DNA of 64,000 nt from Sphingomonas flavescens (lineage in GTDB: Bacteria > Pseudomonadota > Alphaproteobacteria > Sphingomonadales > Sphingomonadaceae). Numbering within the stretch: position 1 is the stretch's first letter; each line of letters opens with the position of its first letter. Below are positions 1-8,178 of this stretch, piece after piece. The DNA lies in the NCBI RefSeq assembly GCF_030866745.1, contig NZ_CP133016.1, positions 558,001-622,000 on the forward strand. Direction: 5' to 3'. Below the pieces are notes generated by a model, which searched no databases, was not told where the DNA came from, and was given only the letters and a program-made list of their open reading frames with translations. The position numbers and the translations under genes are program-made.

Positions 1-34
1 AAGGAAGGAGCAACACCAGGAGGACTGTGCGGCC

Positions 35-457
35 ATGAGCATCTTCGGCAACATCATGAACAAGATTTTCCATCACTCGGCAGCCTCCGCGGCGCCCGCC
101 CCACAGGAGGCCGGCTCGGCAACGCCAAACCCCGCGCCCGGCGACGCAGGAGCAACCGCCGCCCAGGCGCCGTCGCAACAGCAGACGGCAGCCACCCAAA
201 ATGTCGACGTCGGCGCGGTGCTCAGTGAGATGGCCTCGATGAAGGGCGGTGGAGGCAACTACCAGACGTCGATCGTCGACCTGTTGAAACTGCTCGACCT
301 CGATTCAAGCCTGCAGGCCAGGAAGGAACTCGCCGACGAACTCAACGTCCACGTCGGGGCCGACGGGAGTGCGGAAGAGAACATCGCGCTGCATAAAGCC
401 GTGATGCAAAAGCTCGCCGAAAACGGCGGCGTCGTACCCGACAGCCTTCGCAACTAA
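35..457 (+). CDS. DUF3597 domain protein
   Basis: 140 residues. The start MSIFGNIMNKIF and the C-terminal domain (about residues 56-140, with an LDLDSS-type helix and an LNVHVGADGSAEEN stretch) match the DUF3597 family as I know it. Residues about 15-55 are a low-complexity Ala/Pro/Gln linker. No signal peptide or membrane segment is evident, so it is probably cytoplasmic. A good ribosome binding site (AGGAGG) lies about 10 bases before the ATG. The stop overlaps by 4 nt the stop of the convergent membrane-protein gene. Function is unknown; members are common, small and uncharacterised in Proteobacteria. Confidence 0.8.
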   Translation: MSIFGNIMNKIFHHSAASAAPAPQEAGSATPNPAPGDAGATAAQAPSQQQTAATQNVDVGAVLSEMASMKGGGGNYQTSIVDLLKLLDLDSSLQARKELADELNVHVGADGSAEENIALHKAVMQKLAENGGVVPDSLRN

Positions 458-990
458 CTGGATTCTGGCGTCGCATCCCCATCGGATCGCGGCGCCAGCC
501 AGGTCACGAGATCATATTCGTTCCGGATGCTGACGAGCAGCAGTGCTACTTGAGCAGCGGCCGCGCCGTGCAAGGACCAATCAGCCCCTCGCCAAGCGCC
601 AAGTGCGACCCCTGCTAACGCAAGGTACACTACCATTGGGATCACGCCGTAGAACCACACGTCGGTCCAGTGCACCTCCTCCCCCCCGATCGCCTTCAGG
701 CGGCCAATGCGGATCGTCGAATAAAGTCCGCGCGCAGTCCCCCAGACTGAGATGACCCCAACGAGCGCCGCGTAAAATGGAAAGGTCATTCGCGGTGTCA
801 GCGCCGCGGCGCTGAGCGTCAGCACGAAGCCCATGTGGAGAACAATCGGTCCCATATAGAGCCGCGAACCCGTGAGAACCGTTGATCTGGGTCGCCCGTG
901 CATCAGCGTCACAACGACGAAGATCAGTCCAATCAGGACCGCAGCCGCACCGCCGACGACCAAGTAGAACTCGTGCCATCCCTCAAACAT
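454..990 (-). CDS. Multi-pass membrane protein, unknown function
   Basis: 178 residues. Four to five hydrophobic segments are visible at about 9-29, 46-65, 71-91, 112-133 and possibly 141-155, so it is an inner-membrane protein. I do not recognise the family. It begins 10 nt after the stop of the upstream GNAT acetyltransferase on the same strand, suggesting a two-gene operon. It converges with the DUF3597 gene and overlaps it by 4 nt. The ATG at 990 fits the first hydrophobic segment well. Confidence 0.7.
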   Translation of the reverse strand: MFEGWHEFYLVVGGAAAVLIGLIFVVVTLMHGRPRSTVLTGSRLYMGPIVLHMGFVLTLSAAALTPRMTFPFYAALVGVISVWGTARGLYSTIRIGRLKAIGGEEVHWTDVWFYGVIPMVVYLALAGVALGAWRGADWSLHGAAAAQVALLLVSIRNEYDLVTWLAPRSDGDATPESS

Positions 991-1000
991 CGTCCGCCTC

Positions 1001-1513
1001 TCACTTCGCCGATGCGCCGCCTTCCGTCAGGTCGGCCTGCATGTAGACGCTGTCTAGCCAACGATCGAACTTGAAGCCGACGGCGCGGAGCCTTCCAACA
1101 GCCTGGAACCCGAACTTGGCGTGAAGTGCGACGGATGCCGGCTCGCCACCGCCGACAACGGCGATCACCGTTCGAAAACCGTTGCGGGCGCCGCGCGACA
1201 ACAGCGCTTTTAGCAGCGCGGTGCCGACCCCACGACCCATCGCGTCGGCCCGGACATAGATGCTGTCTTCCGCCGTAAACCGATAGCCTTCGCGATCGCG
1301 GAACTGCGTCAAGTAAGCGTAGCCCAGCAGTTGCCCATCCTCTTCCGCAACAAGGAAGGGCCATCCCGCTGTAGCGACCCGCCGAATTCTTGCGAGATGG
1401 AAGCCAGCCGGCGGAGGCTCATAGTCGAAGGAAGCAGTGCCGTTGATGACATGATGCGCGTAAATCGCGGCGATTTCCTCGGCATCACGCTCTTCGACTT
1501 CGCGAATGATCAT
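1001..1513 (-). CDS. GNAT N-acetyltransferase (phosphinothricin acetyltransferase-like)
   Basis: 170 residues, the usual length for single-domain GNAT enzymes of the Pat/phosphinothricin type. The acetyl-CoA pyrophosphate-binding loop appears as MGRGVGTALL (about residues 92-101). The N-terminal MIIREVEERDAEEIAAIY and the C-terminal GFKFDRWLDSVYMQ match the Pat-like subgroup, in which the latter is usually followed by a short tail. The expected reaction is transfer of acetyl from acetyl-CoA to a small amine; the substrate cannot be read from sequence. It is the first gene of a likely operon with the downstream membrane protein. Confidence 0.85.
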   Translation of the reverse strand: MIIREVEERDAEEIAAIYAHHVINGTASFDYEPPPAGFHLARIRRVATAGWPFLVAEEDGQLLGYAYLTQFRDREGYRFTAEDSIYVRADAMGRGVGTALLKALLSRGARNGFRTVIAVVGGGEPASVALHAKFGFQAVGRLRAVGFKFDRWLDSVYMQADLTEGGASAK

Positions 1514-1624
1514 CCGCCTGCCGTCGCACCCCTATGCGGCGAGCGGCAAGGTCAAGGTTTCACTCCCGGTTCACCTCAACGGAAGCTATCTGTCCGGCAC
1601 GCGACGCATTTTTTTCGGACCAGC

Positions 1625-2359
1625 TTGTCAACGTATCGCCTCGAACTGCCTTACGAGCGTCCGCCGCTGCAGCGACGGCTCACTGGGCTTGGGCTCGCGC
1701 TCGCAATCAATGTCGGGCTTATCTTTGTATTGCTGACACTCGGCATCCTGCCGCCGCAGGCCCAGCGCAGCCTGCGCGGCACCGTTATCGACCTGATGCC
1801 CATGTCCGACAGCAACTCCCCTACCCGATCGAAACAGCAACGGGTCGAAAAGCCAATCCAGCCCGATCGGCCCGTGCCGAAGCAGCCGCCGGTCGTATTG
1901 CCCGTCAAGCCGACGATCGCGCCGCCGCCCACCCAAACGACGCCAAGAACACAGTCGTGGATCGAGATGACCAGTGCAGACATGGCCGCCTCCGACATCG
2001 GGAAGATGCCGAAATCCGGGTCGGGAAGCGCGGGGGACAGCGAAATCGTGGGTCGCGGGCCGAACGGGGATGCGATGTATGCGGCGCAATGGGCTCGAGA
2101 ACCCTCCGATGCTGAGCTCGCGGGCTATTTGCCGCGCAGCGCACCTGAAGGTTACGGTCTGATCGCCTGCAAAACGATCCCTGGAAACCGGGTAGAAGAT
2201 TGCGTGGAGCTGGAGAGCCAGCCGCCAGGATCGCACCTTGCCAGCGCAGTTCGCCAGGCGGCGTGGCAATTTCGAGTTCGGCCGCCGCGCAAGGGCGGCA
2301 AACCGCTCATAGGATCCTGGGTGCGGATCCGGATCGAATATTCGCGTCCCGGCGCCTGA
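1625..2359 (+). CDS. TonB-like protein (energy transducer-like)
   Basis: About 244 residues. An N-terminal transmembrane helix (about 21-40) is followed by a basic and proline-rich stretch (about 60-110, with PVPKQPPVVLPVKP) and a C-terminal domain (about 165-244) with a TonB-C-like pattern ending in a beta strand. This is the architecture of an inner-membrane TonB protein spanning the periplasm to energise outer-membrane receptors. The open frame extends upstream to 1331 but would overlap the opposite-strand acetyltransferase, and no in-frame ATG follows it. I chose TTG 1625, which places the membrane helix normally; the start is uncertain. No ExbB or ExbD is adjacent. Its stop abuts that of the convergent protease. 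The C-terminal domain is divergent, so partner receptors are unknown. Confidence 0.6.
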   Translation: MSTYRLELPYERPPLQRRLTGLGLALAINVGLIFVLLTLGILPPQAQRSLRGTVIDLMPMSDSNSPTRSKQQRVEKPIQPDRPVPKQPPVVLPVKPTIAPPPTQTTPRTQSWIEMTSADMAASDIGKMPKSGSGSAGDSEIVGRGPNGDAMYAAQWAREPSDAELAGYLPRSAPEGYGLIACKTIPGNRVEDCVELESQPPGSHLASAVRQAAWQFRVRPPRKGGKPLIGSWVRIRIEYSRPGA

Positions 2360-3208
2360 TCAGCGCGGGGACTGACGTTCCGCTTCGGCCAAGACCTGTT
2401 TCACGACGTTGCTCGGGATAGCGAAACCAATTCCGACATTACCCGCGCTGCCCTGGTTGCTACTGGGGCTGAACAGCGCGGAATTGATCCCGATCAGCTC
2501 GCCCCTCAAGCTGATGAGGGCACCGCCGCTGTTGCCCGGATTGATCGGAGCGTCCGTCTGGATGAAACGCCGCTGGTCATCCTGGCCGAGGGGTCGATCG
2601 GTGGCGCTGACAATGCCGCTTGTGACCGTTTGGCCGAGTCCGAAGGGATTCCCGATCGCGACGACATAGTCGCCGACCTGCAGCTGCTTGCTGTCGCCCA
2701 GCGTCAACGTTGGCAGGTCTTTGGCGTTAACCTTTAGCACCGCGAGGTCCAGGCTCGGCGCAGCGCCGATGGGTTGCGCATCGAGCTTGCGGCCGTCCTT
2801 CAGGATGACCTGAATTGCCTGCGCATTCTGGACGACGTGGAAGTTCGTGATCACGAAACCACGGCCACCATCGACAATCACGCCCGATCCGGCTGCCATG
2901 GCTGGTTGAAGCGCTGCATCGGGGACCCCGAAATAGCGGCGGTAGAACGGGTCCTGGAGCAAGGGGTTCTGCTGCGCCGGAGAAGGCTGCAGAACGGCGA
3001 TGTTTACCACTGCCGGCGCCGTCTTCCGGACTAAAGGAGCAAGGCTTTCCTCCGCTGGTCCGGCAAGTACGCGGGGTGCCGCGGGCGCGGAATCAGCGCC
3101 TAACGGCAGCATCCGCGCGACAACGCCGCCGATCACGGCGGCGAGCGCCATGAATATGAAGATTAAAACGAAGGGGAACCGCGAAGGCCCGCGCGCCGGT
3201 TCAGCCAC
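2360..3208 (-). CDS. HtrA/DegP-like serine protease without PDZ domain (S1C)
   Basis: 282 residues. An N-terminal signal-anchor helix (about 11-32) leads to a trypsin-like HtrA fold with catalytic His124 (ITNFHVV), Asp154 (LDLAVLKV) and Ser227 (NPGNSGGAL). It should face the periplasm and cleave misfolded or damaged proteins. Canonical DegP/DegS proteins continue into one or two PDZ domains of about 90 residues each; this one stops about 25 residues after the last protease strand. The 8-nt overlap with the end of the upstream msrB gene implies translational coupling. Regulation by PDZ-peptide binding, as in DegS, should therefore not apply. Confidence 0.85.
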   Translation of the reverse strand: MAEPARGPSRFPFVLIFIFMALAAVIGGVVARMLPLGADSAPAAPRVLAGPAEESLAPLVRKTAPAVVNIAVLQPSPAQQNPLLQDPFYRRYFGVPDAALQPAMAAGSGVIVDGGRGFVITNFHVVQNAQAIQVILKDGRKLDAQPIGAAPSLDLAVLKVNAKDLPTLTLGDSKQLQVGDYVVAIGNPFGLGQTVTSGIVSATDRPLGQDDQRRFIQTDAPINPGNSGGALISLRGELIGINSALFSPSSNQGSAGNVGIGFAIPSNVVKQVLAEAERQSPR

Positions 3209-3689
3209 GCACGGCCTCCGGCTCTCCCTCGGGTGCGCCGCGATCGAGTTTGTCGGGCAGCGGCTCGCCGGCCGGCGTGAAGTCGAGGCTCACCGAGTTG
3301 ATGCAATAGCGCTCGCCGGTTGGGGGAGGCCCGTCGGGGAAAACGTGGCCCTGGTGAGATCCGCAGCGGCCGCAGACGATCTCCGTTCGGATCATCCCGT
3401 AGCTCGTGTCACGGATGGTCCGCAGATGGTTTTCCGCGAAGGGCTGGGTGAAGCTTGGCCAACCCGTACCGCTTTCGAATTTCGTTCCGCCATGAAAGAG
3501 CGGAAGACCGCACAAACGGCACGTGAACGTCCCCGGGCGCTTTTCATCAAGGAAGGTCCCACAAAATGGGGCCTCCGTACCGTGCTCGAGAAGCACGTGA
3601 CGCTCCTCGTCGGTGAGCTCCGACGCCAACTGCTGGAATTGCTCGTCGGTGGGCGGCGTCAGATCGAAGCCGGAAAGTGTGGTGGCCAT
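3201..3689 (-). CDS. msrB: Peptide-methionine (R)-S-oxide reductase MsrB
   Basis: 162 residues. It reduces the R-sulfoxide of methionine in oxidised proteins. The structural zinc site is formed by two CxxC pairs, C57/C60 (CRLC) and C106/C109 (CGRC). The catalytic cysteine is C129 in RYCINS, and the SGTGWPSF motif typical of the family is present. There is no signal peptide, so the enzyme should be cytoplasmic. It overlaps the HtrA-like protease by 8 nt. It diverges from a secreted trypsin-like protease with 47 bp between starts, which must hold both promoters. Confidence 0.95.
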   Translation of the reverse strand: MATTLSGFDLTPPTDEQFQQLASELTDEERHVLLEHGTEAPFCGTFLDEKRPGTFTCRLCGLPLFHGGTKFESGTGWPSFTQPFAENHLRTIRDTSYGMIRTEIVCGRCGSHQGHVFPDGPPPTGERYCINSVSLDFTPAGEPLPDKLDRGAPEGEPEAVRG

Positions 3690-3736
3690 GGGTCCTCCTT
3701 GCGGTTCGGCGCCAACATGGGGATGAGACGGTCCGG

Positions 3737-4933
3737 ATGCGATGGCTGTTCCTAGTCTTGCTGTTTTTTACCTCTGCTGGCGAGGCCCAGACACCGCTGA
3801 CGCGCGCGCAGGCGGTTGGCGAGGATGCGCTCCAATATGCAGCGAAATTTGACGTCTCAGTAGCGGAAGCGACTCGGCGCCTGCGCGTACAAGAGGCCAG
3901 TGTCTCAGCCACGGAATCGATCGCTCGCGAATTCGCCGCCCGCCTTGCCGGCATTTCGATCGAACATGTGCCGGAATACCGCATCATCGTGCTGTTGAGC
4001 GGAACCGAACCCGTTCTCCCCCGGATGTTCGATGGTGTTCCGATCGTTTTTCGCACTGGGGCAAAGGCGACCCACAGCGACGCGATCCTCGCGCTAAGAC
4101 GGCATCTGATCGATTTTCGGGCCGACCTGCCGAATGCCCGCGGGGCCGGGTACGATCAGCGCACCGGCGAAATCGTCCTGCTCGTAACCAGCGCGGACGC
4201 CCGGAAATTCGGATTGGACGCCATCAAGACGCGCGCAGAAGAAGTGGGTGGCATACCCGTCCGTGTTGTCATCAACGAGCTGCGCGAAGCGAACATGAGC
4301 GCCTTAGGCGGTGGGCGGGTCGAGGGCCTGAATGCCCTGTCCCGTCGAAGCCTGTGCACGACAGCCTTCGTAATCACGAACGGGGAAACCAACGCGGTGA
4401 CGACCGCAGCCCATTGTCCTGACCAACTGACCTATGTCGATCCCGATGGCACGACCATGGAGTTGCCGATGATCGGCTCGTGGGGCGCAGGCTATCAAGA
4501 CGTGCAGATCAACGGCAGCCCAAGTTCTCCGTCACCTCTCTTTTACAGCAATAGGGGAGCGGGCACCCTGCGCCGGCTTGTGAGCTGGCGGAACGTCGCA
4601 AGCACGCGCGCAGGTGACTTCGTCTGCCACTATGGCGAGAGCTCCGGCTACAGCTGCGCGCTTGTCGAGCTAACGGACTATGCGCCACCGGGCACGCTGT
4701 GCGGTGGCCCGTGTTCACCCACCTGGGTTACCGTGCGCGGACCCGGTTGCGCTGGCGGCGATAGCGGTGGGCCGGTGTTCATCGGCGATGTCGCCTTCGG
4801 CATCGCCAAAGGGGTCAACCGAACCACGGACGGCCGGTGCCTGTTCTATTATTATATGTCGACAGATTATCTGCCGGCGCCCTGGCGGTTGCTCACCACA
4901 GCACCTAGCGCGCGCCGACGAGATCGCCCCTGA
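3737..4933 (+). CDS. Secreted trypsin-like (S1) serine protease with long N-terminal region
   Basis: 398 residues from ATG 3737, chosen because it opens a clear signal peptide ([17 protein letters not shown]). An upstream in-frame ATG at 3677 would bury that signal inside the msrB start. The protease domain occupies roughly 200-385, with His226 in TTAAHC, a candidate Asp255 and Ser343 in GGDSGGPVF. Paired cysteines around the active site suggest disulfides and export. Residues about 20-195 have no family I recognise and may be a pro-region, as in alpha-lytic protease. The 3' end overlaps the convergent panD by 29 nt. The Asp assignment is inference. Confidence 0.75.
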   Translation: MRWLFLVLLFFTSAGEAQTPLTRAQAVGEDALQYAAKFDVSVAEATRRLRVQEASVSATESIAREFAARLAGISIEHVPEYRIIVLLSGTEPVLPRMFDGVPIVFRTGAKATHSDAILALRRHLIDFRADLPNARGAGYDQRTGEIVLLVTSADARKFGLDAIKTRAEEVGGIPVRVVINELREANMSALGGGRVEGLNALSRRSLCTTAFVITNGETNAVTTAAHCPDQLTYVDPDGTTMELPMIGSWGAGYQDVQINGSPSSPSPLFYSNRGAGTLRRLVSWRNVASTRAGDFVCHYGESSGYSCALVELTDYAPPGTLCGGPCSPTWVTVRGPGCAGGDSGGPVFIGDVAFGIAKGVNRTTDGRCLFYYYMSTDYLPAPWRLLTTAPSARRRDRP

Positions 4934-5324
4934 CCTGGTCGCTGCCGGGGACGGGTTCGGCGGGATCGTTACCGATTTTAACGACTCGGTTAGTCTCATC
5001 GACATGGATCACCGTCGGCACGAGGGTCCGCGCGAAGGCATCATCGAACATCGCATAGCTCATGATGATGACGAGATCGTCAGGATGGACGAGGTGCGCC
5101 GCGGCGCCGTTGATACCAATCACGCCCGTTCCGCGGGGGCCTGGAATGACGTAAGTCTCAAGCCGCGCGCCGTTCGTGATGTCGACGATCGCAACCTGCT
5201 CACCCTCAAGCAGGTCAGCGGCGTCCATCAGGTCGGCATCCATCGTTACCGATCCAACATAGTGCAGGTCGGCCTGGGTCACCGTCGCGCGGTGGATCTT
5301 CGACTTCATCATGATCCGCATCAT
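4905..5324 (-). CDS. panD: Aspartate 1-decarboxylase PanD
   Basis: 139 residues. It converts L-aspartate to beta-alanine for pantothenate and CoA synthesis. The proenzyme self-cleaves at Gly24-Ser25 (HYVGSVTMD) to form the pyruvoyl cofactor. Starting at the ATG at 5324 makes this Gly-Ser fall at residue 24-25, as in the E. coli enzyme, and a GGGAG sits upstream; the longer open frame to 5387 adds a tail unlike the family. Lys9 and His11 near the N-terminus are also in place. No other pan genes are nearby. The 3' end overlaps the convergent protease gene. Confidence 0.93.
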   Translation of the reverse strand: MMRIMMKSKIHRATVTQADLHYVGSVTMDADLMDAADLLEGEQVAIVDITNGARLETYVIPGPRGTGVIGINGAAAHLVHPDDLVIIMSYAMFDDAFARTLVPTVIHVDETNRVVKIGNDPAEPVPGSDQVRGDLVGAR

Positions 5325-5391
5325 GACCGTGACTCCCAACAGGGCTCCTAACGGCCCGGCGCTAGCAGATTGTCGCTGAACGCACACTGTT

Positions 5392-5425
5392 CAAGTGCTG
5401 CGCTGCAATATCGCACTTGCAGCAC
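5392..5425 (+). repeat. Overlapping inverted repeats, candidate activator site
   Basis: CAAGTGC (5392-5398) is mirrored by GCACTTG (5413-5419), and GTGCTGC (5396-5402) by GCAGCAC (5419-5425). Both pairs are exact. The element lies roughly 130-160 bp before the transcription start predicted from the sigma-54 site, the distance at which enhancer-binding proteins usually bind. Its role is inference. Confidence 0.5.
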
Positions 5426-5435
5426 GCGGTGCGTA

Positions 5436-5452
5436 TTCCCAACTGCTGGGAA
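5436..5452 (+). repeat. 17-bp palindrome TTCCCA-N5-TGGGAA
   Basis: Perfect 6-bp arms around a 5-base centre, between panD and the pspC-like gene, about 100-120 bp before the predicted start site. It has the size of a dimeric regulator operator. No T-run follows, so it is not a terminator. Confidence 0.45.
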
Positions 5453-5461
5453 GTAGGACCA

Positions 5462-5472
5462 GTGGAATCCAC
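5462..5472 (+). repeat. 11-bp palindrome GTGG-AAT-CCAC
   Basis: Third short palindrome upstream of the sigma-54 site, about 80-90 bp before the predicted start. It is short enough to occur by chance; its interest comes from the clustering with the other two. Confidence 0.3.
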
Positions 5473-5526
5473 CGACTATGGCGGAATGGCATCGTGCAAG
5501 GTGCTGAATTTTCGTCGTTTTCTTAT

Positions 5527-5543
5527 TTGGCACGTCTCTTGCT
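5527..5543 (+). promoter_or_regulatory. Sigma-54 (RpoN) promoter upstream of pspC-like gene
   Basis: TTGGCACG-TCTC-TTGCT matches the RpoN consensus YTGGCACG-N4-TTGCW throughout, with the diagnostic GG (5529-5530) and GC (5541-5542) separated by 10 bases. Transcription would start near 5554, giving a leader of about 26 nt before the ATG at 5580. The enteric psp operon is sigma-54 dependent, so a site placed before a PspC-domain gene makes biological sense. Confidence 0.75.
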
Positions 5544-5579
5544 CTGTCACTGACGACAATTTGCCAATGGAGTTTGAAA

Positions 5580-5870
5580 ATGGAAACGCAGACCAATCAC
5601 GTCGCACTTCCGCTGCGCTCACATACAATCTTGGGCGTCTGCGAAGCGATCGGCGAGGAATTCGGCTTCAACCCCGTATATCTGCGCATCCCGTTTGCCG
5701 CGTCTGTGATCTACAGTCCGATGATGGCGATCGCCGCCTATCTGCTGCTTGGATTGGGCGTCCTTGCTGCCCGGCTGCTGGTCAAGGACAAGCAGCAGGT
5801 GACGGAGTCCGTCGCGCGATATGCCGACGATGGGGCGAACAGCCAGGTCGAGCTAAAGAAGGCCGCCTGA
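5580..5870 (+). CDS. PspC-domain membrane protein
   Basis: 96 residues from ATG 5580, with GGAG about 8 bases upstream; a TTG two codons earlier is possible. Residues about 13-65 match the PspC domain: ILGVCEAIGEEFGFNP is the usual turn before VYLRIPFAASV, followed by a hydrophobic helix (about 46-67) and a charged cytoplasmic tail. In phage-shock systems PspC senses inner-membrane stress with PspB and binds PspA. No pspA, pspB or pspF is in the window, so this is an orphan or part of a split regulon. A consensus sigma-54 promoter and three palindromes precede it. It ends 1 nt before the stop of the convergent gene. Confidence 0.8.
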   Translation: METQTNHVALPLRSHTILGVCEAIGEEFGFNPVYLRIPFAASVIYSPMMAIAAYLLLGLGVLAARLLVKDKQQVTESVARYADDGANSQVELKKAA

Positions 5871-5871
5871 C

Positions 5872-6567
5872 CTAGTAGTCGCCGCGGGCTTCGGCGCGGG
5901 CTTCGAGGAGATCGAATAAAGCGCGGTGTTGCAGCAGCAGTTGCTCGCCCCCGAACGCTAGCGCCCGCGCGCGGGCAGGCGCTTCGGTGCCATCGCCGAT
6001 CACCGCCAAAATCGAATTGTCGTCGGGCAGCGACGGCGCAGGAGACTCAATACCCGCCCGGGTTGCCGCCCGATCAAGCAGGCGGCGAATCGGCAACCAG
6101 TCGCCGACGAGCGCGGTCGCGGCGCCAAGCGAGCAGCCCTCGCGTTCGGACATAGCCAGAGTCTCCAGGGCATGCCGCGCGGCGACGAGGCTAGTTTCCG
6201 TCTCCCCCGCCCCCGGCGTGCTGGGCAATGGCCCCACCGCCGAGGTGAGGCGGACGAGAAACAGGCGTTCGCGCTCGAACCCTTCGGAGGCTCTGCCTAG
6301 CCACGCTTGGACGGCCCCCTTGGGCGCGCGCTGGAGCGCAAGTTCGATGACCCCCGGATACCGCCCGTGAAGGCTGCAAAGAAGGTGGACCGCGTCCGCC
6401 AAATCGCGGCCCGAATGGCGACCGGCGGCCTCAAGCAGCGAGTTCAAATATGAATGGCGTGCACAACCTTCGCCCGCGACGCGCGCGAGTTGAGCCTCGG
6501 CAACGCTGACCGGCTGAACATTCGCCAGCGCGGCTTTCTGCTGAGCGGCGGGCCGGAAATTCGCCAT
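5872..6567 (-). CDS. Unrecognised soluble protein
   Basis: 231 residues, rich in Ala, Leu and Arg and probably all helical, with no signal peptide or membrane segment. I do not recognise the family. Visible blocks are RHSYLNSLLEAAGRHSG (about 37-53) and a C-terminal region with GGEQLLLQHRALFDLLEAR. A strong ribosome site (GAGGGGAG) precedes the ATG. It lies 124 bp downstream of the chemotaxis receptor on the same strand and may be co-transcribed with it, though a hairpin lies between them. Confidence 0.65.
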   Translation of the reverse strand: MANFRPAAQQKAALANVQPVSVAEAQLARVAGEGCARHSYLNSLLEAAGRHSGRDLADAVHLLCSLHGRYPGVIELALQRAPKGAVQAWLGRASEGFERERLFLVRLTSAVGPLPSTPGAGETETSLVAARHALETLAMSEREGCSLGAATALVGDWLPIRRLLDRAATRAGIESPAPSLPDDNSILAVIGDGTEAPARARALAFGGEQLLLQHRALFDLLEARAEARGDY

Positions 6568-6670
6568 TCTACTCCCCTCGTCCTGACATCAGGCGGAGCC
6601 TAGTCGAGTTCGTCCTAACCCAAGGGCGTAAAGACGAGGTTTATGGTCGCGTAAGCTTTCGAGAACCTTA

Positions 6671-6685
6671 GTCCCGCTGCGGGAC
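6671..6685 (-). repeat. Hairpin GTCCCG-CTG-CGGGAC after the MCP gene
   Basis: Exact 6-bp arms with a 3-base loop, starting 6 bases after the stop of the chemotaxis receptor gene. There is no T-run on the transcribed strand, so it is either a weak terminator or a 3'-end stabilising hairpin. Confidence 0.35.
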
Positions 6686-6691
6686 GGAGCA

Positions 6692-8089
6692 TCAATCATC
6701 GCGGTAGGCGAGTTCGAAATTGCCCCAGCGGCGACCCTTGATCCACAGGGGAACGAAGACGTTTTTCACCGGGATAAACTTGTCGCCCAGTTCCATGCGA
6801 TAGGTCGCGAGTGTCGCGGGCCGGTCGCTTGCCAGCGCCATGCGGGTGGTGTCGTCGATCAGGACGCGGCGATTGCGGCTGTGCTCGTCGTTCCACACGG
6901 GATCCGGACCCTGCGGATGGCTTCGCTCCGACAAGTGCGTTGGAAGATAGCCATTCATGTCGCCGATCGCGGAGCCGATGATGCGGTTGTCGCCAGCTTT
7001 CGTACGATCGAGGATCGGCCGGACGTAGCGATCGGCGCATTCGTTGAAACGCACATCATACTGCACCGGGTTGGTACCTTCGACCATGCGGTAATCGGCG
7101 TCGAACACGTCATCGACGGTGATTTCACCGTCATCGATCGCCTGTTCGATCGCGGCCTGGATGTGGCGGCAGGTCTCTTGCGCCTTCAAGATGAAGGGAG
7201 TGTCGTCGATCTCGGCGCCAGAGTTGGCGAGCGTATCGAGCATGGTGTTCGATAGCAGCTCAAGGTGCGCAAGGCGCTTTTCGGCCGTCAGCAATTCCTT
7301 GCCGTTGTCGCGAGCGTCGGCAGCGAAATCGGTCAGGCCGGCTTTCACGCGGTCGACGCTGGTCTGGATCATGCTGGTCGAATGCGCGATGCCCTCGGTT
7401 TGGCGATCGACCATACCGACGATCTCGCTGACTTCGCGAACGGTGTCGCTGATCATGCCGAAGCCGCTCTGGGCGGCGCGGCTCTGTTCCACGCCAGTCT
7501 TGATCTCGGCTGTGACGGCGCCAGCTTCTCGGGTAAGTTCGCCGATGGTCGATGCGATCTGGCTAGTTGCGGCGCGCGTGTCGTGCGCCAGCTTTTTCAC
7601 CTCGGCTGCAACCACCGCGAAGCTTCGGCCAGCGTCACCGGCGCGCGCGGCCTCGATCGTCGCATTTAGCGCGAGCATGTTGGTCTTGCGGGCGATCGTC
7701 TCGATCGTCGAGGAGACGGTCTGGACCTGGTTCATCGCCAGAGCGAAACCCGCCATGCGCTCACCAAGCTGGACGATCAGGCTGGTCAGCCCTTTGAAGC
7801 CCTCGATCGTGCCCTCAATCGCCTCGCGGCCGGCATCGAGTTTTGCCTTGGCCTGTTCCGAAAGCAGCCGGGCTTCATCGGTTGAGTCTGAAACGCGCGC
7901 CTGATCGCCCATTAGGCGCGTCGTGACTTCTTCGAGCTGGTCGAGCATCTTCATATGCTCGGCGATGCGGGTTGCGACGCCTTGCACGTAGCCAGCCACG
8001 TCGCTGCATTCCATCGACAGCGAACCGCAATCCCGCGCGACGGCGCGAATGGCATTTTCCGTAACTTGCTCGATACCCTGCGTGGCCAT
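6692..8089 (-). CDS. Soluble methyl-accepting chemotaxis protein
   Basis: 465 residues from ATG 8089 (a TTG at 8110 is the alternative). The MCP hairpin tip [20 protein letters not shown] lies near residues 134-153 and the following [12 protein letters not shown] is typical of receptors that contact CheA and CheW. There is no transmembrane helix, HAMP domain or periplasmic part, so it is a cytoplasmic receptor. Unusually, the signalling domain comes first and an unassigned domain of about 170 residues follows (about 295-465), containing WGNFELAY near the end; it is presumably the sensor. No other che genes are in the window. The likely signal is intracellular, perhaps redox or metabolic. Confidence 0.85.
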   Translation of the reverse strand: MATQGIEQVTENAIRAVARDCGSLSMECSDVAGYVQGVATRIAEHMKMLDQLEEVTTRLMGDQARVSDSTDEARLLSEQAKAKLDAGREAIEGTIEGFKGLTSLIVQLGERMAGFALAMNQVQTVSSTIETIARKTNMLALNATIEAARAGDAGRSFAVVAAEVKKLAHDTRAATSQIASTIGELTREAGAVTAEIKTGVEQSRAAQSGFGMISDTVREVSEIVGMVDRQTEGIAHSTSMIQTSVDRVKAGLTDFAADARDNGKELLTAEKRLAHLELLSNTMLDTLANSGAEIDDTPFILKAQETCRHIQAAIEQAIDDGEITVDDVFDADYRMVEGTNPVQYDVRFNECADRYVRPILDRTKAGDNRIIGSAIGDMNGYLPTHLSERSHPQGPDPVWNDEHSRNRRVLIDDTTRMALASDRPATLATYRMELGDKFIPVKNVFVPLWIKGRRWGNFELAYRDD

Positions 8090-8178
8090 CGAAGACGCGC
8101 TCCCACCCAAAACCGTGAGAGCGTGTTAGGTGGAACGTCCTACTTCTTAGTTAACCAACCTTGATGCCGTCGGGACAG

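Noticed and set aside
1331..1624. Upstream extension of the TonB-like protein
   Set aside because: It is antisense to the GNAT gene and adds a sequence without TonB character before the membrane helix.
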